Part shown: positions 41,108 to 51,848 of the stretch, one piece after another
Layout: each line of letters starts with the position of its first letter
How positions within the stretch are numbered: position 1 is the stretch's first letter
Origin: an uncultured Actinomycetes bacterium
Lineage (GTDB): Bacteria > Actinomycetota > Acidimicrobiia > Acidimicrobiales > RAAP-2
Reading direction: 5' to 3'
Length of the DNA: 64,000 nt
Assembly (NCBI GenBank): GCA_903871335.1
Contig: CAIQGE010000015.1
Coordinates: 1 to 64,000, forward strand
Notes under the pieces: model-generated
Seen by the model: the letters and a program-made list of their open reading frames with translations, nothing else
What the model was told of the DNA's origin: nothing
Databases searched by the model: none
Made by a program: the position numbers and the translations under genes

Positions 41108-42472
41108 ATGGAAGTCGCGAACGCAATCACTGATCTCATTGGCAATACTCCACTGGTACGACTGAACGTTGTGACCCAGGGAATCGAGGCGACAGTTCTC
41201 GCGAAGGTGGAGTACTTCAATCCCGGCGGCTCGGCGAAGGACCGAATCGCCGTGGGAATGATTAACGCCGCCGAACGTGACGGACTTCTCACGCCCGGCG
41301 GCACGATCGTGGAGCCCACGAGCGGGAACACGGGTGTCGGACTCGCTTTGGTCGCCCAACAACGCGGGTACCAATGTGTCTTCGTCTGTCCGGACAAAGT
41401 CAGCGGTGACAAGATCGCGGTGCTGCGCGCCTACGGCGCGGAGGTCATCGTGTGTCCGACCGCCGTGGACCCCGAGGATCCGCGCTCGTACTACTCGGTC
41501 TCTGATCGATTGACGAAGGAGCGACCCAACGCGGTGAAGTTGGATCAGTACTCCAACCCCGCCAACCCGCAGGCGCACTACGACTCGACCGGTCCTGAGA
41601 TTTGGCGTCAGACGGACGGCACGGTGACCCACTTCGTCGCCGGTGTCGGTACCGGCGGGACGATCTCGGGGACGGGTCGATTCCTCAAAGACGTCTCCGG
41701 TGGCGCGGTGCGTGTCATTGGCGCAGACCCCGAAGGCTCGGTCTATTCCGGTGGTACCGGACGCCCGTATCTCGTCGAGGGTGTGGGCGAGGATTTTTGG
41801 CCGACCGCCTACGACCAGGGTGTCGCCGACGAGATCATCGCGGTCTCTGACGGTGACGCGTTTGCCATGACCCGACGACTCGCGCGCGAAGAAGGCCTCC
41901 TCGTTGGCGGGTCCTGCGGCATGGCCGTGGTCGCGGCCCTGGATGTGGCGCGACGCGCGAAGCCCTCGGATGTGGTCGTTGTTCTTCTGCCCGACTCGGG
42001 TCGGGGTTACTTGTCGAAGGTGTTCAACGACGAATGGTTGAGCCGCTACGGCTTCGGGACCCAGCCCGACGGATTGAGTGTGGGTGACGTCCTTCGTGAG
42101 AAGGCGTCGTCTCTCCCGGCGTTCTTGCACACGCACCCCACCGAAACGGTGCGCGACGCGATCGACATTCTTCGCGAATATGGCGTGTCGCAACTTCCTG
42201 TCGTGCGCGCCGAGCCGCCGGTGATGGTGGCGGAGATTGTCGGATCGGTGACCGAACGAGCACTGCTCGACGCGGTGTTCGACGGTTCGGCGAGCTTGGC
42301 GGATCGCGTGGAGAAGCACATGGCGCCGCCGCTGCCCTTGGTGGGCGCGAACGAGCCCCTGGCCGTAGCTCTCGAAGCGTTGAAGCAGGGTGACGCGTTC
42401 ATCGTGCTCGACGACGGTAAGCCCGTGGGCGTCCTGTCACGCCAGGACCTTCTCGGGCATCTCGCGTCGTAG
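41108..42472 (+). CDS. cbs: Cystathionine beta-synthase with CBS domain pair
   Basis: The 454-residue PLP enzyme condenses serine and homocysteine. PLP lysine is in PGGSAKDR near residue 42, followed by PTSGNTG and the phosphate-binding GTGGTISGTG. After residue 330 come two CBS motifs (GYGVSQLPVV-like, then VGVLSRQDLL), which could bind an adenosyl regulator. ATG 41108 is seven bases from TACCAT. Together with the next gene it forms reverse transsulfuration. Confidence 0.92.
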   Translation: MEVANAITDLIGNTPLVRLNVVTQGIEATVLAKVEYFNPGGSAKDRIAVGMINAAERDGLLTPGGTIVEPTSGNTGVGLALVAQQRGYQCVFVCPDKVSGDKIAVLRAYGAEVIVCPTAVDPEDPRSYYSVSDRLTKERPNAVKLDQYSNPANPQAHYDSTGPEIWRQTDGTVTHFVAGVGTGGTISGTGRFLKDVSGGAVRVIGADPEGSVYSGGTGRPYLVEGVGEDFWPTAYDQGVADEIIAVSDGDAFAMTRRLAREEGLLVGGSCGMAVVAALDVARRAKPSDVVVVLLPDSGRGYLSKVFNDEWLSRYGFGTQPDGLSVGDVLREKASSLPAFLHTHPTETVRDAIDILREYGVSQLPVVRAEPPVMVAEIVGSVTERALLDAVFDGSASLADRVEKHMAPPLPLVGANEPLAVALEALKQGDAFIVLDDGKPVGVLSRQDLLGHLAS

Positions 42473-42481
42473 GCTCGCTGC

Positions 42482-43630
42482 GTGAGCGAGCACTACGGAT
42501 TTGAAACCAAAGCCATCCACGCCGGTCAGACCCCGGACCCGACGACCGGCGCCGTCGTACCGCCGATCTACCAGGTATCGACCTACAAGCAAGACGGAGT
42601 CGGTGGCGCCCGCGGCGGACACGACTACTCCCGTTCGATTAACCCCACGCGCACGGCGTTAGAGGAGTGCCTCGCGGAACTCGAAGGTGGCGTGCGAGGT
42701 CTCGCCTTCGCTTCCGGCATGGCCGCGAGCGACACCTTGTTGCGCACTCTGCTGGCGCCGGGCGATCACGCGGTGATTCCCAATGACGCCTACGGCGGCA
42801 CCTTCCGACTCTACGCTCGCGTCCTCGAGCGATGGGGCGTCGATCACACCCCCGTGGCCCTCGGTGATCTCGACGCGGTGCGTGCCGCTTTTCAACCAGG
42901 ACGTACCAAGGTCTTATGGATCGAGACGCCCACGAATCCCATGTTGAACATCGCCGACATCGCGGCCCTGTCGACGCTCGCCCACGAGTTCGGGGTCACC
43001 GTGGTGGTGGACAACACGTTTGCGTCGCCGTACCTGCAGCAACCTCTGGCACTCGGGGCCGACGTGGTGGTGCACTCGACGACCAAATACTTGGGTGGGC
43101 ACTCCGACGTCGTGGGCGGCGCGTTGGTCACGAATCGAACGGACCTCGCCGAGCGCCTCTACTTCCATCAGAACGCCATGGGTGCTGTGAGTGGGCCTTT
43201 TGACGCGTGGCTGGTCTTGCGCGGAATCCGAACACTGTCCGTGCGCATGGAACGTCATTGTGACAACGCCGAACAGATCGTGCGTCTTCTGGCGTCGCAC
43301 GCAGACGTGACCGACATCCTCTATCCGGGCCTGTCCACGCATCCTCATCACGACGTCGCGGCGCGGCAGATGAAGCGTTTCGGGGGCATGGTGTCTTTTC
43401 GCGTCGCCGGCGGGGAATCACGGGCGATTGACGTGTGTAATCGCACGCACCTCTTCACGCTCGGTGAGTCTCTGGGGGGAGTGGAGTCGTTGATCGAACA
43501 TCCCGCGGCGATGACCCACGCCTCGGTCGCCGGTTCGTTGTTAGAAGTCCCGAGTGATCTCGTGCGTTTGTCGGTCGGTATCGAGACGGTCGACGACCTT
43601 CTCGCCGATCTTTCGCAGGCGCTCGGTTAG
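42482..43630 (+). CDS. metB: Cystathionine gamma-synthase/lyase
   Basis: This 382-residue PLP enzyme of the Cys/Met metabolism family has PPIYQVSTYKQ, YSRSINPTR, the SGMAA turn, ETPTNPMLNI and the PLP lysine in HSTTKYLGGHSD. Next to CBS it most likely acts as gamma-lyase giving cysteine, though synthase activity cannot be excluded. The GTG start is six bases after TAGGCT, which itself overlaps the cbs stop codon, so the gene has its own promoter. The stop overlaps the convergent TetR stop (TTAG). Confidence 0.9.
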   Translation: MSEHYGFETKAIHAGQTPDPTTGAVVPPIYQVSTYKQDGVGGARGGHDYSRSINPTRTALEECLAELEGGVRGLAFASGMAASDTLLRTLLAPGDHAVIPNDAYGGTFRLYARVLERWGVDHTPVALGDLDAVRAAFQPGRTKVLWIETPTNPMLNIADIAALSTLAHEFGVTVVVDNTFASPYLQQPLALGADVVVHSTTKYLGGHSDVVGGALVTNRTDLAERLYFHQNAMGAVSGPFDAWLVLRGIRTLSVRMERHCDNAEQIVRLLASHADVTDILYPGLSTHPHHDVAARQMKRFGGMVSFRVAGGESRAIDVCNRTHLFTLGESLGGVESLIEHPAAMTHASVAGSLLEVPSDLVRLSVGIETVDDLLADLSQALG

Positions 43631-44238
43631 TTCACGTCGATCGAGCGAAGTCCGCCCCAGGCGAGCGCGGAGATACGCCCGGCGAGACGGTCAACTTCGC
43701 CGTCGGCGAGTTCCGGCCATCCGGCATTTTCTTGTTGCACCAGCCACGCGGTCGCCGCTCCTTCCGCCATGCCGACGATGGAGGCGGCGACCTGGCGTCG
43801 CAATGGCGGGTCAGAATCGAGTGGGATCAACGACTCAATGAAGGACACCAAACGAGACTCCACGCGACGAAGCTCGCTCGCGCCTTCGCCCACGTGCGGC
43901 TGCAAGAAGAGGAGACGGAACGCGGCCGTTTCGTTGACGACCGCTTCGAAATAGAGGCGAAATGCGGCGTCCACCATCGCCCGAGAGGAATTCGTCTGTT
44001 CGCGAACCGCCGCCAGACCTTCGAGGAGTTGGGTCGAGGCCCCTTGCACAATCTCGTTGTAGAGGGACTCTTTCGACGCGAAGTGCTGGTACAAGATGGG
44101 CTTGGTGAATCCGGCCGCGGTCGCGACGTCGTCCATGGTGGTGGCCTGGTAACCCCGCTGCGCGAAAATGACGCGCGCAACGTTCAGTAACTGCTCGCGT
44201 CGATCGGCGGGCGTGTGGCGAGTGTCGCTGATAACCAT
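43627..44238 (-). CDS. TetR-family transcriptional regulator
   Basis: The 203-residue protein has a canonical TetR DNA-binding domain: REQLLNVARVIFAQRGYQATT and TKPILYQHFASKESLY. The C-terminal domain is helical; the effector is unknown. Its ATG at 44238 is eight bases from a minus-strand TAGCCT that is embedded in a palindrome, suggesting self-repression. It follows the GT4 gene by 22 bases on the same strand. Confidence 0.85.
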   Translation of the reverse strand: MVISDTRHTPADRREQLLNVARVIFAQRGYQATTMDDVATAAGFTKPILYQHFASKESLYNEIVQGASTQLLEGLAAVREQTNSSRAMVDAAFRLYFEAVVNETAAFRLLFLQPHVGEGASELRRVESRLVSFIESLIPLDSDPPLRRQVAASIVGMAEGAATAWLVQQENAGWPELADGEVDRLAGRISALAWGGLRSIDVN

Positions 44239-44244
44239 CGGCGA

Positions 44245-44260
44245 CGAGGCTAACGCCTCG
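44245..44260 (-). promoter_or_regulatory. Palindrome overlapping the TetR -10 element
   Basis: CGAGGC-TAAC-GCCTCG has perfect six-base arms and overlaps the minus-strand TAGCCT (44252-44247). It is a good candidate operator for the adjacent TetR protein. It lacks a T-run and is less likely to be a terminator for the upstream glycosyltransferase gene. Confidence 0.5.
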
Positions 44261-45289
44261 CTAGAGGATGCCGACGGAGGCCAGCACCGGGGCGAGTCGA
44301 GGCGGCAAGAGCGACAGATCGAAATTCGCCTTCGCGATCGCCAAGTTCTTATCAAGAAACTCGGCGTAGGGGTCGCTGATAGCCGCGCGAATCCCGTCCA
44401 GATCGTCAAGATTGAAGAACTCGAAGCCGTGACTCTCGATTTCTTCCATGACGGGGTACGGGTAGCGAGCGAGTGGTTTGCGGTGCGTGACGGCCTCAAT
44501 CACCGGATTGCCGAATCCCTCCCAGGTTGAGGGCATGACGACGAGATCGCATCCGGCGTACGCGTCGTGAATGGAAGCCCCCACAGAAAGTCCTCGACGG
44601 ATGCCGGTCATGGACGTGCGAAGAAGTCGTTCGAGATTCGAGTTGAAGCCGTCTTCGGCTTCCCCGAGCAGCCAGTAGATGCCGCCGAGTTTCTCGGCGA
44701 GACGAAGTCCGGCCGGTACGTTCTTTCGCTGGATTGCCCGAGTGGGCTGCAAAATCACCGTGGCGCTGGTTTTCACCTGGATGGATTGGCGCATCAAATC
44801 GCGACGACCTTGCGGCGGGTCGCAGTCGAAGTGGTTGGGGATGGTGGTCGCAATGATCCCGCGTTGACGCAGTTCGAGGCGAGAACGATCGTTGATGGTG
44901 ACGTGCGCCCACGGTCCGAGATTCTCCGGACCTTCCAAGTGATCGAGGTGGGGCCGCTGCCAGGGTAAGTCGTGGTGGCGGAAAATCGCGGCTCGGTCGC
45001 GCAGGGCCTCGTAGACGGCATCACGGGCGTCGAGATTGAGCGGCAGTGACGCGAGGTTTTCGACGATGACGAGGTCGACGTCGCCGAGGGCTCGCTTGAG
45101 CTCATTGGGGTCAGGATCCGGCTGCGCGTTGATGGCCAAACTCGGAATCACTCGATCAACCGGACCTTCACCCGCCACCGTCACGGTGCGGTGGCCGAGC
45201 TTCTGCAGCGCGTCAATCCACTTTTTTGCCTCGATCGAAACTCCATCGTTGAGTCCCAGTCGGAAGCTGACGACAGCGATGCGAGCCAC
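44261..45289 (-). CDS. GT4-like glycosyltransferase
   Basis: The 342-residue protein has a two-Rossmann GT-B arrangement: an N-terminal start with a glycine-containing loop (FRLGLNDGVSIEAKKW) and a C-terminal domain beginning near residue 175 (ILQPTRAIQRKN). The acidic donor-binding motif is MPSTWEGFGNPVIEA, the GT4 EX7E pattern. It transfers a nucleotide-linked sugar to an unknown acceptor. The GTG at 45289 is six bases from TAGCCT on the minus strand. It diverges from gmd, which may feed GDP-sugars to it. Confidence 0.8.
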   Translation of the reverse strand: MARIAVVSFRLGLNDGVSIEAKKWIDALQKLGHRTVTVAGEGPVDRVIPSLAINAQPDPDPNELKRALGDVDLVIVENLASLPLNLDARDAVYEALRDRAAIFRHHDLPWQRPHLDHLEGPENLGPWAHVTINDRSRLELRQRGIIATTIPNHFDCDPPQGRRDLMRQSIQVKTSATVILQPTRAIQRKNVPAGLRLAEKLGGIYWLLGEAEDGFNSNLERLLRTSMTGIRRGLSVGASIHDAYAGCDLVVMPSTWEGFGNPVIEAVTHRKPLARYPYPVMEEIESHGFEFFNLDDLDGIRAAISDPYAEFLDKNLAIAKANFDLSLLPPRLAPVLASVGIL

Positions 45290-45302
45290 GACGAGAGGCT
45301 AA

Positions 45303-46346
<1,044 letters not shown>

Positions 46347-46360
46347 TTCTCGGCGACGAC

Positions 46361-47011
46361 GTGGCCACCATCGCCGAACTCGTCGACGTCGTGGTCACGA
46401 GTGGTGGCTTTCCACTCCTCGCTGGTGCCACCGTGCACATCGACGACCACGAAGTCACTGTTCTCACCGGCGATAACGGCGCGGGCAAGACGAGTGTCCT
46501 ACGCGTCCTGGCGGGACTTTCTCCCGTGACGAGTGGACGAGCGGTGGTGTTGGGCGTCGATCTGATGACGACGGACCGCCGCCTGTTGCGACGTCGCGTG
46601 GGTTGGCTCGGGCACGAAGGATCCTTGTACGACGATCTCACCGTCAAGGAGAACCTCACATTCGCGGCGGGCATGACAGACCGTCCGACGGACGCCATCG
46701 CCTCGGCACTCGACCGTGTGGGATTGACGTCCCGGCAGAACACTCGCACCCAGCAGTTGAGTGCTGGTCAGCGTCGTCGACTGGGCCTCGCGTGGTTGTT
46801 GATTCGTCGACCGGCCTTGTGGCTCCTCGACGAGCCGTACGCGTCGCTCGACGCTCGCGGCCGTGATTTCCTCGACGACTTGCTGCGCGACGTTGTCGCG
46901 GCCGGCGCGGGCGTGGTCGTGAGTTCGCACGACCCTCTCGGTCACGAACGGTTCGCTACACGCACGGTCGAAATGGCTGGTGGCCGCATTCTCGGGGACG
47001 AATTCGCATGA
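46361..47011 (+). CDS. ccmA: Haem exporter ATP-binding subunit CcmA
   Basis: The 216-residue ABC ATPase has Walker A GDNGAGKTS near residue 37, the signature LSAGQRRRLGLA near 131, and Walker B LWLLDEPYASLD. With CcmB it forms the ABC complex that releases holo-CcmE from CcmC. The assignment to CcmA rather than another ABC ATPase rests on short length and on being followed by ccmB-I. The start is GTG 46361; no strong Shine-Dalgarno is visible. It overlaps ccmB by four bases (ATGA). Confidence 0.9.
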   Translation: MATIAELVDVVVTSGGFPLLAGATVHIDDHEVTVLTGDNGAGKTSVLRVLAGLSPVTSGRAVVLGVDLMTTDRRLLRRRVGWLGHEGSLYDDLTVKENLTFAAGMTDRPTDAIASALDRVGLTSRQNTRTQQLSAGQRRRLGLAWLLIRRPALWLLDEPYASLDARGRDFLDDLLRDVVAAGAGVVVSSHDPLGHERFATRTVEMAGGRILGDEFA

Positions 47012-47667
47012 TGCGCGTGGCGTGGCTGGTCGCACGCAAGGACCTGCGCATCGAAACCCGTAGTCGGGTTTTGCTCTGGCAAGTACTGCCGTTCGGAGTG
47101 ATTGCCCTCATCTTGAGCGGTCTCGCGGTCGGTCCGAACGACGAAGCGATGCGTCACGCGGCTCCGGGCCTCTTCTATCTCGTGATCCTGCTGGTCGTTC
47201 TGTTCATGATTGGGCGCGGCCAGGCCGTTGAGTCCCCCGCGGGCACCAGAACGTCAGTGGCGATGCTCGGCGCCGATCCGGCGGGTATTTTTCTTGGTAA
47301 GACTCTCGCTCTCTTCGTCGAATTGGTCGTGACGGCGGCTGTCCTCCTCACCGGTGTCGTGGTGTTACTGCACGCTCCCGTCGCGGGCACGGCGTCGGCT
47401 CTTCCGAGCGTGCTGCTGACCCTCGGGGCTCTCGCCGCAGGAGGAACCCTGTACGGCGCGCTGGTCGCGGGAGCTGACGTGCAGGCGACGTTGTTGCCGA
47501 TCATTGCTCTGCCTCCGTTTGCGGGATTGTTGATCATCGGTGAAAAGTCCTTCGCCGCCGCCGTCGCGGGTCAATCCTCCGTCAAATGGCTACTTTTTCT
47601 GTTCGTCTCGCTACTCGCGTACCTGGCGGTGGGAATTCTCCTTTACGGTGTTACCGAGGAATCGTGA
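47008..47667 (+). CDS. ccmB: Haem exporter permease CcmB
   Basis: The 219-residue protein has about six transmembrane segments and the CcmB-typical start [13 protein letters not shown], followed by a pattern of alanine/leucine-rich helices. It is the membrane partner of CcmA. The reading frame is intact. It shares one base with ccmC (TGATG). Confidence 0.88.
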   Translation: MMRVAWLVARKDLRIETRSRVLLWQVLPFGVIALILSGLAVGPNDEAMRHAAPGLFYLVILLVVLFMIGRGQAVESPAGTRTSVAMLGADPAGIFLGKTLALFVELVVTAAVLLTGVVVLLHAPVAGTASALPSVLLTLGALAAGGTLYGALVAGADVQATLLPIIALPPFAGLLIIGEKSFAAAVAGQSSVKWLLFLFVSLLAYLAVGILLYGVTEES

Positions 47668-48389
47668 TGAAAACACTGTTGCAGCGCACACTCGGACCAC
47701 TCACGGTTGTCACCTTGGCCCTCACGGTGTGGCTCGGTATCTGGGTCACGCCACCGGACAAGGTCCAGGGGGACTTGGCAAGAATGCTGTACATCCACCC
47801 CGCGTTGGCCTGGGTCGCGCTGTACGTGTCCTTCGGCACGGTCGTCGTGGCCAGCGCTCTCTACATCTGGCCCCGGACCCGTTCGCTCACCGTTGACCGG
47901 GTGGCGGAAGCGGCCCTTGAGGTCTCGGTTGTTTTCATTGTCTTGACCCTGATCACGGGATCACTCTGGGGCCGACCCGCGTGGGGTGTGTGGTGGGTGT
48001 GGGACGCTCGTTTGACCTCGACGGCAATCATGGGCGTGCTGGAGCTCGGCATCATCGCTCTGCGGCGCGCCAATCTCGACCCAGATATTCGAGCTCGCCG
48101 CAGCGCGGTTCTCGCGCTGGTGAGTGCGCTGAATGTGATCATCATCCACTTCTCGGTGACCTGGTGGCAAACGCTCCACCAATCAGCTTCGGTTCTCGCG
48201 CCGGGAGGAAAGCTCGAAGTGCACGGGTCAATGTTGTGGACGATGCTGCTGAGCTTCGTCGCGTTCACCCTCCTGTTTTCGTGGTTGACGCGCGAGCGCT
48301 ACCGACTGAGTGTTCATCGCGCCGGACGAACGAGCGATGCGTTGCAGGCGGCCCTCGCCCAGCGTCAGGCGGAAGGTGTTCCCCGATGA
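47667..48389 (+). CDS. ccmC: Haem-handling protein CcmC
   Basis: The 240-residue six-helix membrane protein carries the tryptophan-rich WWVWDARL motif at about residues 109-116, which binds haem outside the membrane. Flanking histidines (H44 in YIHPALAW and H181 region [10 protein letters not shown]) are the expected axial ligands. CcmC delivers haem to CcmE. ATG 47667 gives the natural N-terminus MKTLLQR. Confidence 0.92.
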   Translation: MKTLLQRTLGPLTVVTLALTVWLGIWVTPPDKVQGDLARMLYIHPALAWVALYVSFGTVVVASALYIWPRTRSLTVDRVAEAALEVSVVFIVLTLITGSLWGRPAWGVWWVWDARLTSTAIMGVLELGIIALRRANLDPDIRARRSAVLALVSALNVIIIHFSVTWWQTLHQSASVLAPGGKLEVHGSMLWTMLLSFVAFTLLFSWLTRERYRLSVHRAGRTSDALQAALAQRQAEGVPR

Positions 48390-48481
48390 ACTACGTGATC
48401 GCGGGCTACTGCGTGACGGGCGTCGTCCTCGCGGGCTACGCCCTCTCACTGTGGTGGAGGGGACATCGTGGCATCGACTGA
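48386..48481 (+). CDS. ccmD: Small membrane protein CcmD-like
   Basis: This 31-residue protein ([20 protein letters not shown] then [11 protein letters not shown]) has one transmembrane helix followed by a basic tail, like CcmD, and lies exactly at the ccmD position between ccmC and ccmE. It overlaps ccmC by four bases (ATGA) and ccmE by 14. In System I, CcmD stabilises the CcmC-CcmE complex. Identification is by position and topology because CcmD sequences are poorly conserved. Confidence 0.75.
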   Translation: MNYVIAGYCVTGVVLAGYALSLWWRGHRGID

Positions 48482-48950
48482 GGCGACCCTCGACGTCACT
48501 CCGGTGGAGCCCCCCTCGACACCCCGCCGTCGCCTTCGGTCGTGGATGGTGATTGTGGTGCTCGTCCTCGCGGTGGGCGCTTTGCTGTCGCAGGGCTTGC
48601 TGCAAAATTTGAACTATTTCGAGACCGTTGACGAAGCCTTCTCGCAGCGAGCACAACTCGGTACGAAGGATTTTCGACTCGAGGGAGTGGTGCGCACCGG
48701 CTCCATTGAACGTACGTCGGTGGGTGCGAATTTCTATTTGGACGGCTCGAAGAAGAATTCGGTGTACGTGCGTGAGTCCGGATCGCCGCCGCAGTTGTTT
48801 CAAGGGAATATTCCCGTCGTCGTCGACGGGCACTTCACGTCGGCGACGTCCCGCGTGTTCGTGGCGAATCAGATCATCGTGAAGCACAGTTCGTCGTACG
48901 TGGCCCAACACCCCAATCGGGTGAAGGCGCCCAACGGTTCCGTCCGGTGA
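48468..48950 (+). CDS. ccmE: Haem chaperone CcmE
   Basis: The 160-residue protein has one N-terminal membrane anchor (about residues 26-48) and an extracytoplasmic OB-fold domain. H140 and Y144 form the HxxxY haem-attachment motif (KHSSSY). It keeps histidine rather than the cysteine of the archaeal CcmE variant. The C-terminal tail after the motif is short. The GTG start overlaps ccmD; the end overlaps ccmF by four bases (GTGA). Confidence 0.9.
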   Translation: MASTEATLDVTPVEPPSTPRRRLRSWMVIVVLVLAVGALLSQGLLQNLNYFETVDEAFSQRAQLGTKDFRLEGVVRTGSIERTSVGANFYLDGSKKNSVYVRESGSPPQLFQGNIPVVVDGHFTSATSRVFVANQIIVKHSSSYVAQHPNRVKAPNGSVR

Positions 48951-50920
48951 GTTTGACCTGGCTCGGCCGAGCCTTCATCTACGGCGCGTCATTCGTGCTC
49001 GTCATCGGACTGATTGATCAGATCCTCGCCATTCGAGCCGGCCGACGTTCGCGTGCCATCTGGTACGCCACGCTCGCGGTGTTGGCGATCGCGGGAGCGG
49101 TCGGCGTTATGCAGTTCGGACTCGTGACGCACAACTTCTCCTTGCTCTACGTGTCGGAGAACAATGCGACGTTCACGCCGCTCCTGTATTCGATCACGGG
49201 CATGTGGAGCGACCTTGAAGGTTCGATCCTGCTCTGGGCGTTGATGTTGTCCGTCCTTGTTCTCGTCGTGGTGCTGCGCTACCGCCGTCGCGGCGACGAT
49301 CCCGTGATTTCGTGGGCCCAGGGCATCTTGTTCCTGGTGCTCGGCTTCTTCACGATTCTGATGGCAGGCCCCGCGGATCCTTTCGTGGCCAATCCCAACG
49401 CGGCCACGTCGACGGGTGCGGGACCGAATGCGCTGCTGCAGGACAACCCACTCGTGGCCGTCCATCCGCCCCTGCTGTATCTCGGCTTCGTGGGATTCAC
49501 GATTCCCTTCGCGTTCGCTATTGCCATGTTGATTACCGGTCGCGTGCAAGAAGAGTGGCCGATGGTCCTTCGTCGCTGGACGGTGCTCTCGTGGGGTGCT
49601 TTGAGCCTCGGCATCGTCCTCGGGGCGTGGTGGAGCTATCAGGTTCTCGGTTGGGGTGGATTCTGGGGATGGGATCCCGTCGAGAACGCGGCTCTATTGC
49701 CATGGCTCACGGCGACCGCGTACGTGCATTCGGTCATCGTGCAGGACCGGCGGGGACTACTGCGAGTGTGGAACCTCTCATTGGCGGTGGCGACCTTTGC
49801 CCTCACCGTGCTCGGCACGTTCTTCACCCGGTCGGGGGTACTCCAAAGTGTGCACGCCTTCTCGTCCTCCACGCTTGGTCCGTTGCTCGTTGGCTTCTTC
49901 TTCCTGACCGTCGGTGGCGCTGTTGCGCTCTTGATCTGGCGCGGTGACCGACTGCGTTCGCCCGTCGGTGTTGATTCACCGTTTTCGAAGGAAGGTCTCT
50001 TCGTCGCGAACAACATTCTCTTCGTAGGTTTCGCGATTGTGGTCTTGCTCGGCACGGTCTTTCCGTTGCTGTACGAGGCGGTCAACGGCAATCAAGTCAC
50101 GATCGGCAGTCCTTACTTCGTCTCGGTGGCCGCCCCGGCGAGCGTTCTCTTGCTCGCTCTGATGGCGATTGCGCCCCTGGTGAGTTGGCGCCACGCAGAC
50201 GCCCACGTCCTGTGGCGCCGATTGCTCGTCATCGCGTGGTTGTCACTCGCGGTGGTGGCCATTCTCTACGTGGCCGGTGTTCGCAAACCACTCGTCTTGG
50301 GCGCGTACCTCCTGGCGCTCCTCGCGTTCGGCTCCGCGGTACGGACATTGCGTGGTTCCTTTACGGCGACCCGTCGTCGAGGGGATCCGTGGTGGCGCAC
50401 CTTGGTCGGCCCCTCTGCTGGTGGCATGGTCGTGCACATCGGCATCGTGATTCTCGCTGTGGGGATCGTCACGTCCACGTCCTACGCGACGCGCACCGAG
50501 ATCACCCTCGCGCCCGGTCAAACGGGCGTGACGGCGGGTCAGCAAATCACCTTCGACGGGCTCCACGAATTCAACGACTCGCTGCGCTTCGGCACGGCAC
50601 TGTCGATCACCGTCAACCGCCACGCCCATTTGTCGCCGGCGATCACGACCTTCAAAGGACGCACGGACCAAGGGGCGGTCGGCACACCCGCAATTGACTC
50701 CAACCTGCTGCGTGATGTCTACGTCACCTTTGACGCCATTGGTCAAGGGGGAGCGGTGTCGGGCGCTCAGGTCGCGGACAATGTGCCAGAGGGCTCCGTG
50801 GTCGTGGGCGTCACCGTCGAACCCCTGCTCGCGTGGCTCTGGATCGGTGGATTGATTGTCGCCCTCGGCGCCGCTCTGTCATTCTTCCGTCGTTCGGCTA
50901 AGTCGGAGTTGGCGCCGTGA
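48947..50920 (+). CDS. ccmF: Cytochrome c haem lyase subunit CcmF
   Basis: The 657-residue polytopic membrane protein has the haem-binding WGGFWGWDPVEN motif at about 236-247 and the VHPPLLYLGF segment at about 172, both typical of CcmF/CcsA-type haem-handling proteins. It has around 14 hydrophobic segments and a large extracytoplasmic C-terminal loop. It attaches haem to apocytochrome CxxCH motifs with CcmH. The GTG start overlaps ccmE. Confidence 0.93.
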   Translation: MSLTWLGRAFIYGASFVLVIGLIDQILAIRAGRRSRAIWYATLAVLAIAGAVGVMQFGLVTHNFSLLYVSENNATFTPLLYSITGMWSDLEGSILLWALMLSVLVLVVVLRYRRRGDDPVISWAQGILFLVLGFFTILMAGPADPFVANPNAATSTGAGPNALLQDNPLVAVHPPLLYLGFVGFTIPFAFAIAMLITGRVQEEWPMVLRRWTVLSWGALSLGIVLGAWWSYQVLGWGGFWGWDPVENAALLPWLTATAYVHSVIVQDRRGLLRVWNLSLAVATFALTVLGTFFTRSGVLQSVHAFSSSTLGPLLVGFFFLTVGGAVALLIWRGDRLRSPVGVDSPFSKEGLFVANNILFVGFAIVVLLGTVFPLLYEAVNGNQVTIGSPYFVSVAAPASVLLLALMAIAPLVSWRHADAHVLWRRLLVIAWLSLAVVAILYVAGVRKPLVLGAYLLALLAFGSAVRTLRGSFTATRRRGDPWWRTLVGPSAGGMVVHIGIVILAVGIVTSTSYATRTEITLAPGQTGVTAGQQITFDGLHEFNDSLRFGTALSITVNRHAHLSPAITTFKGRTDQGAVGTPAIDSNLLRDVYVTFDAIGQGGAVSGAQVADNVPEGSVVVGVTVEPLLAWLWIGGLIVALGAALSFFRRSAKSELAP

Positions 50921-51453
50921 AGCGTCGCGCGATCGCCATCATTGGCTCACTTGTTCTGATCGTGTTGGTCGCCTTTTCAGTCCTGCTCGCCACCCGTGCT
51001 CCCGCGCCGACGGCGAGCAGTCTCGCGAGTCCACTTCTGGGCAAGTCCGCGCCGATGATCTCGGGAGCGACACTGACGGGACAGCACTTTTCTCTCGCGA
51101 ACGAAAGAGGCCGGGTCGTCGTCGTGAATTTCTGGGCCTCGTGGTGCGGCCCGTGCCAACAGGAGGCACCCGAACTATCCACGTTCGCGTGGCAGGAACG
51201 CAGCAAGGGAACCGACCTCGTGGGTGTCCTGTTCAATGATTCCGTCAGCGCGGCCCGTGCGTTTCAGCGCACGTACGCATCTTTGTACCCCACCGTCGTT
51301 GACGTGGGTGGACGCATCGGCAATGACTACGGCGTGATTGCTCCACCCACCACCTTCGTCATTGACCGACAAGGTGTGGTGGCGGCAGCTCTCGTGGGCC
51401 CGACGTCCGCGAAGCAACTCGCTGCGGTCGTGGCGCACGTGGAGGCGATGTGA
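50917..51453 (+). CDS. ccmG: Thioredoxin-like apocytochrome reductase CcmG/DsbE
   Basis: The 178-residue protein has an N-terminal membrane anchor and a thioredoxin fold with the active site WCGPC at 76-80 (NFWASWCGPC). The cis-proline loop is in APPTTFVID. It keeps apocytochrome cysteines reduced for haem attachment. It needs an electron donor such as CcdA, which is not in the window. The GTG start overlaps ccmF by four bases (GTGA). Confidence 0.88.
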   Translation: MKRRAIAIIGSLVLIVLVAFSVLLATRAPAPTASSLASPLLGKSAPMISGATLTGQHFSLANERGRVVVVNFWASWCGPCQQEAPELSTFAWQERSKGTDLVGVLFNDSVSAARAFQRTYASLYPTVVDVGGRIGNDYGVIAPPTTFVIDRQGVVAAALVGPTSAKQLAAVVAHVEAM

Positions 51454-51848
51454 CGAGCCTGCCACGTGTTCTTCGAAGTTTTTGGACCTGGCTGGTCGTC
51501 GCGGTGCTGTTCTTTGCCACCGTCGTGATCGCGCACCCGGCGCAGAGTACCGACGCCTCGCGAATTGCTCACTTGGAGACGGTGGTCAAGTGTCCGTCGT
51601 GTGAAGACCTTTCGGTGGCCCAGTCCAACTCGGAGTCCTCGGTGGCGATCCGGGCCGAAATTGCTCGATTGGTTCATCAGGGTGACAGCGACAATCAAGT
51701 GTTGGCGACACTCGAGGCGCAGTATGGCAGCACGATTCTTCTCGCGCCCGGCATCAGTGGTTTGACCATCTTGTTGATCACGGTGCCGATCGCGGTTCTG
51801 CTGGGCGGGGTCGTGATCTACGCGCGACTGGCTCGGAGAAAGACGTGA
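51450..51848 (+). CDS. ccmH: Cytochrome c maturation protein CcmH
   Basis: The 132-residue protein has a signal/anchor helix, the redox pair CPSC at residues 48-51 in the conserved VKCPSCEDLSVAQSNS context, and a C-terminal membrane helix. This is the standard N-terminal CcmH (CycL-type) module. It overlaps its neighbours by four bases on both sides. Confidence 0.9.
   Translation: MTSLPRVLRSFWTWLVVAVLFFATVVIAHPAQSTDASRIAHLETVVKCPSCEDLSVAQSNSESSVAIRAEIARLVHQGDSDNQVLATLEAQYGSTILLAPGISGLTILLITVPIAVLLGGVVIYARLARRKT

Noticed and set aside
40994-42319. 441-residue frame antisense to cystathionine beta-synthase
   Set aside because: It mirrors a clear PLP enzyme and shows no motifs; it is a GC-driven shadow frame.
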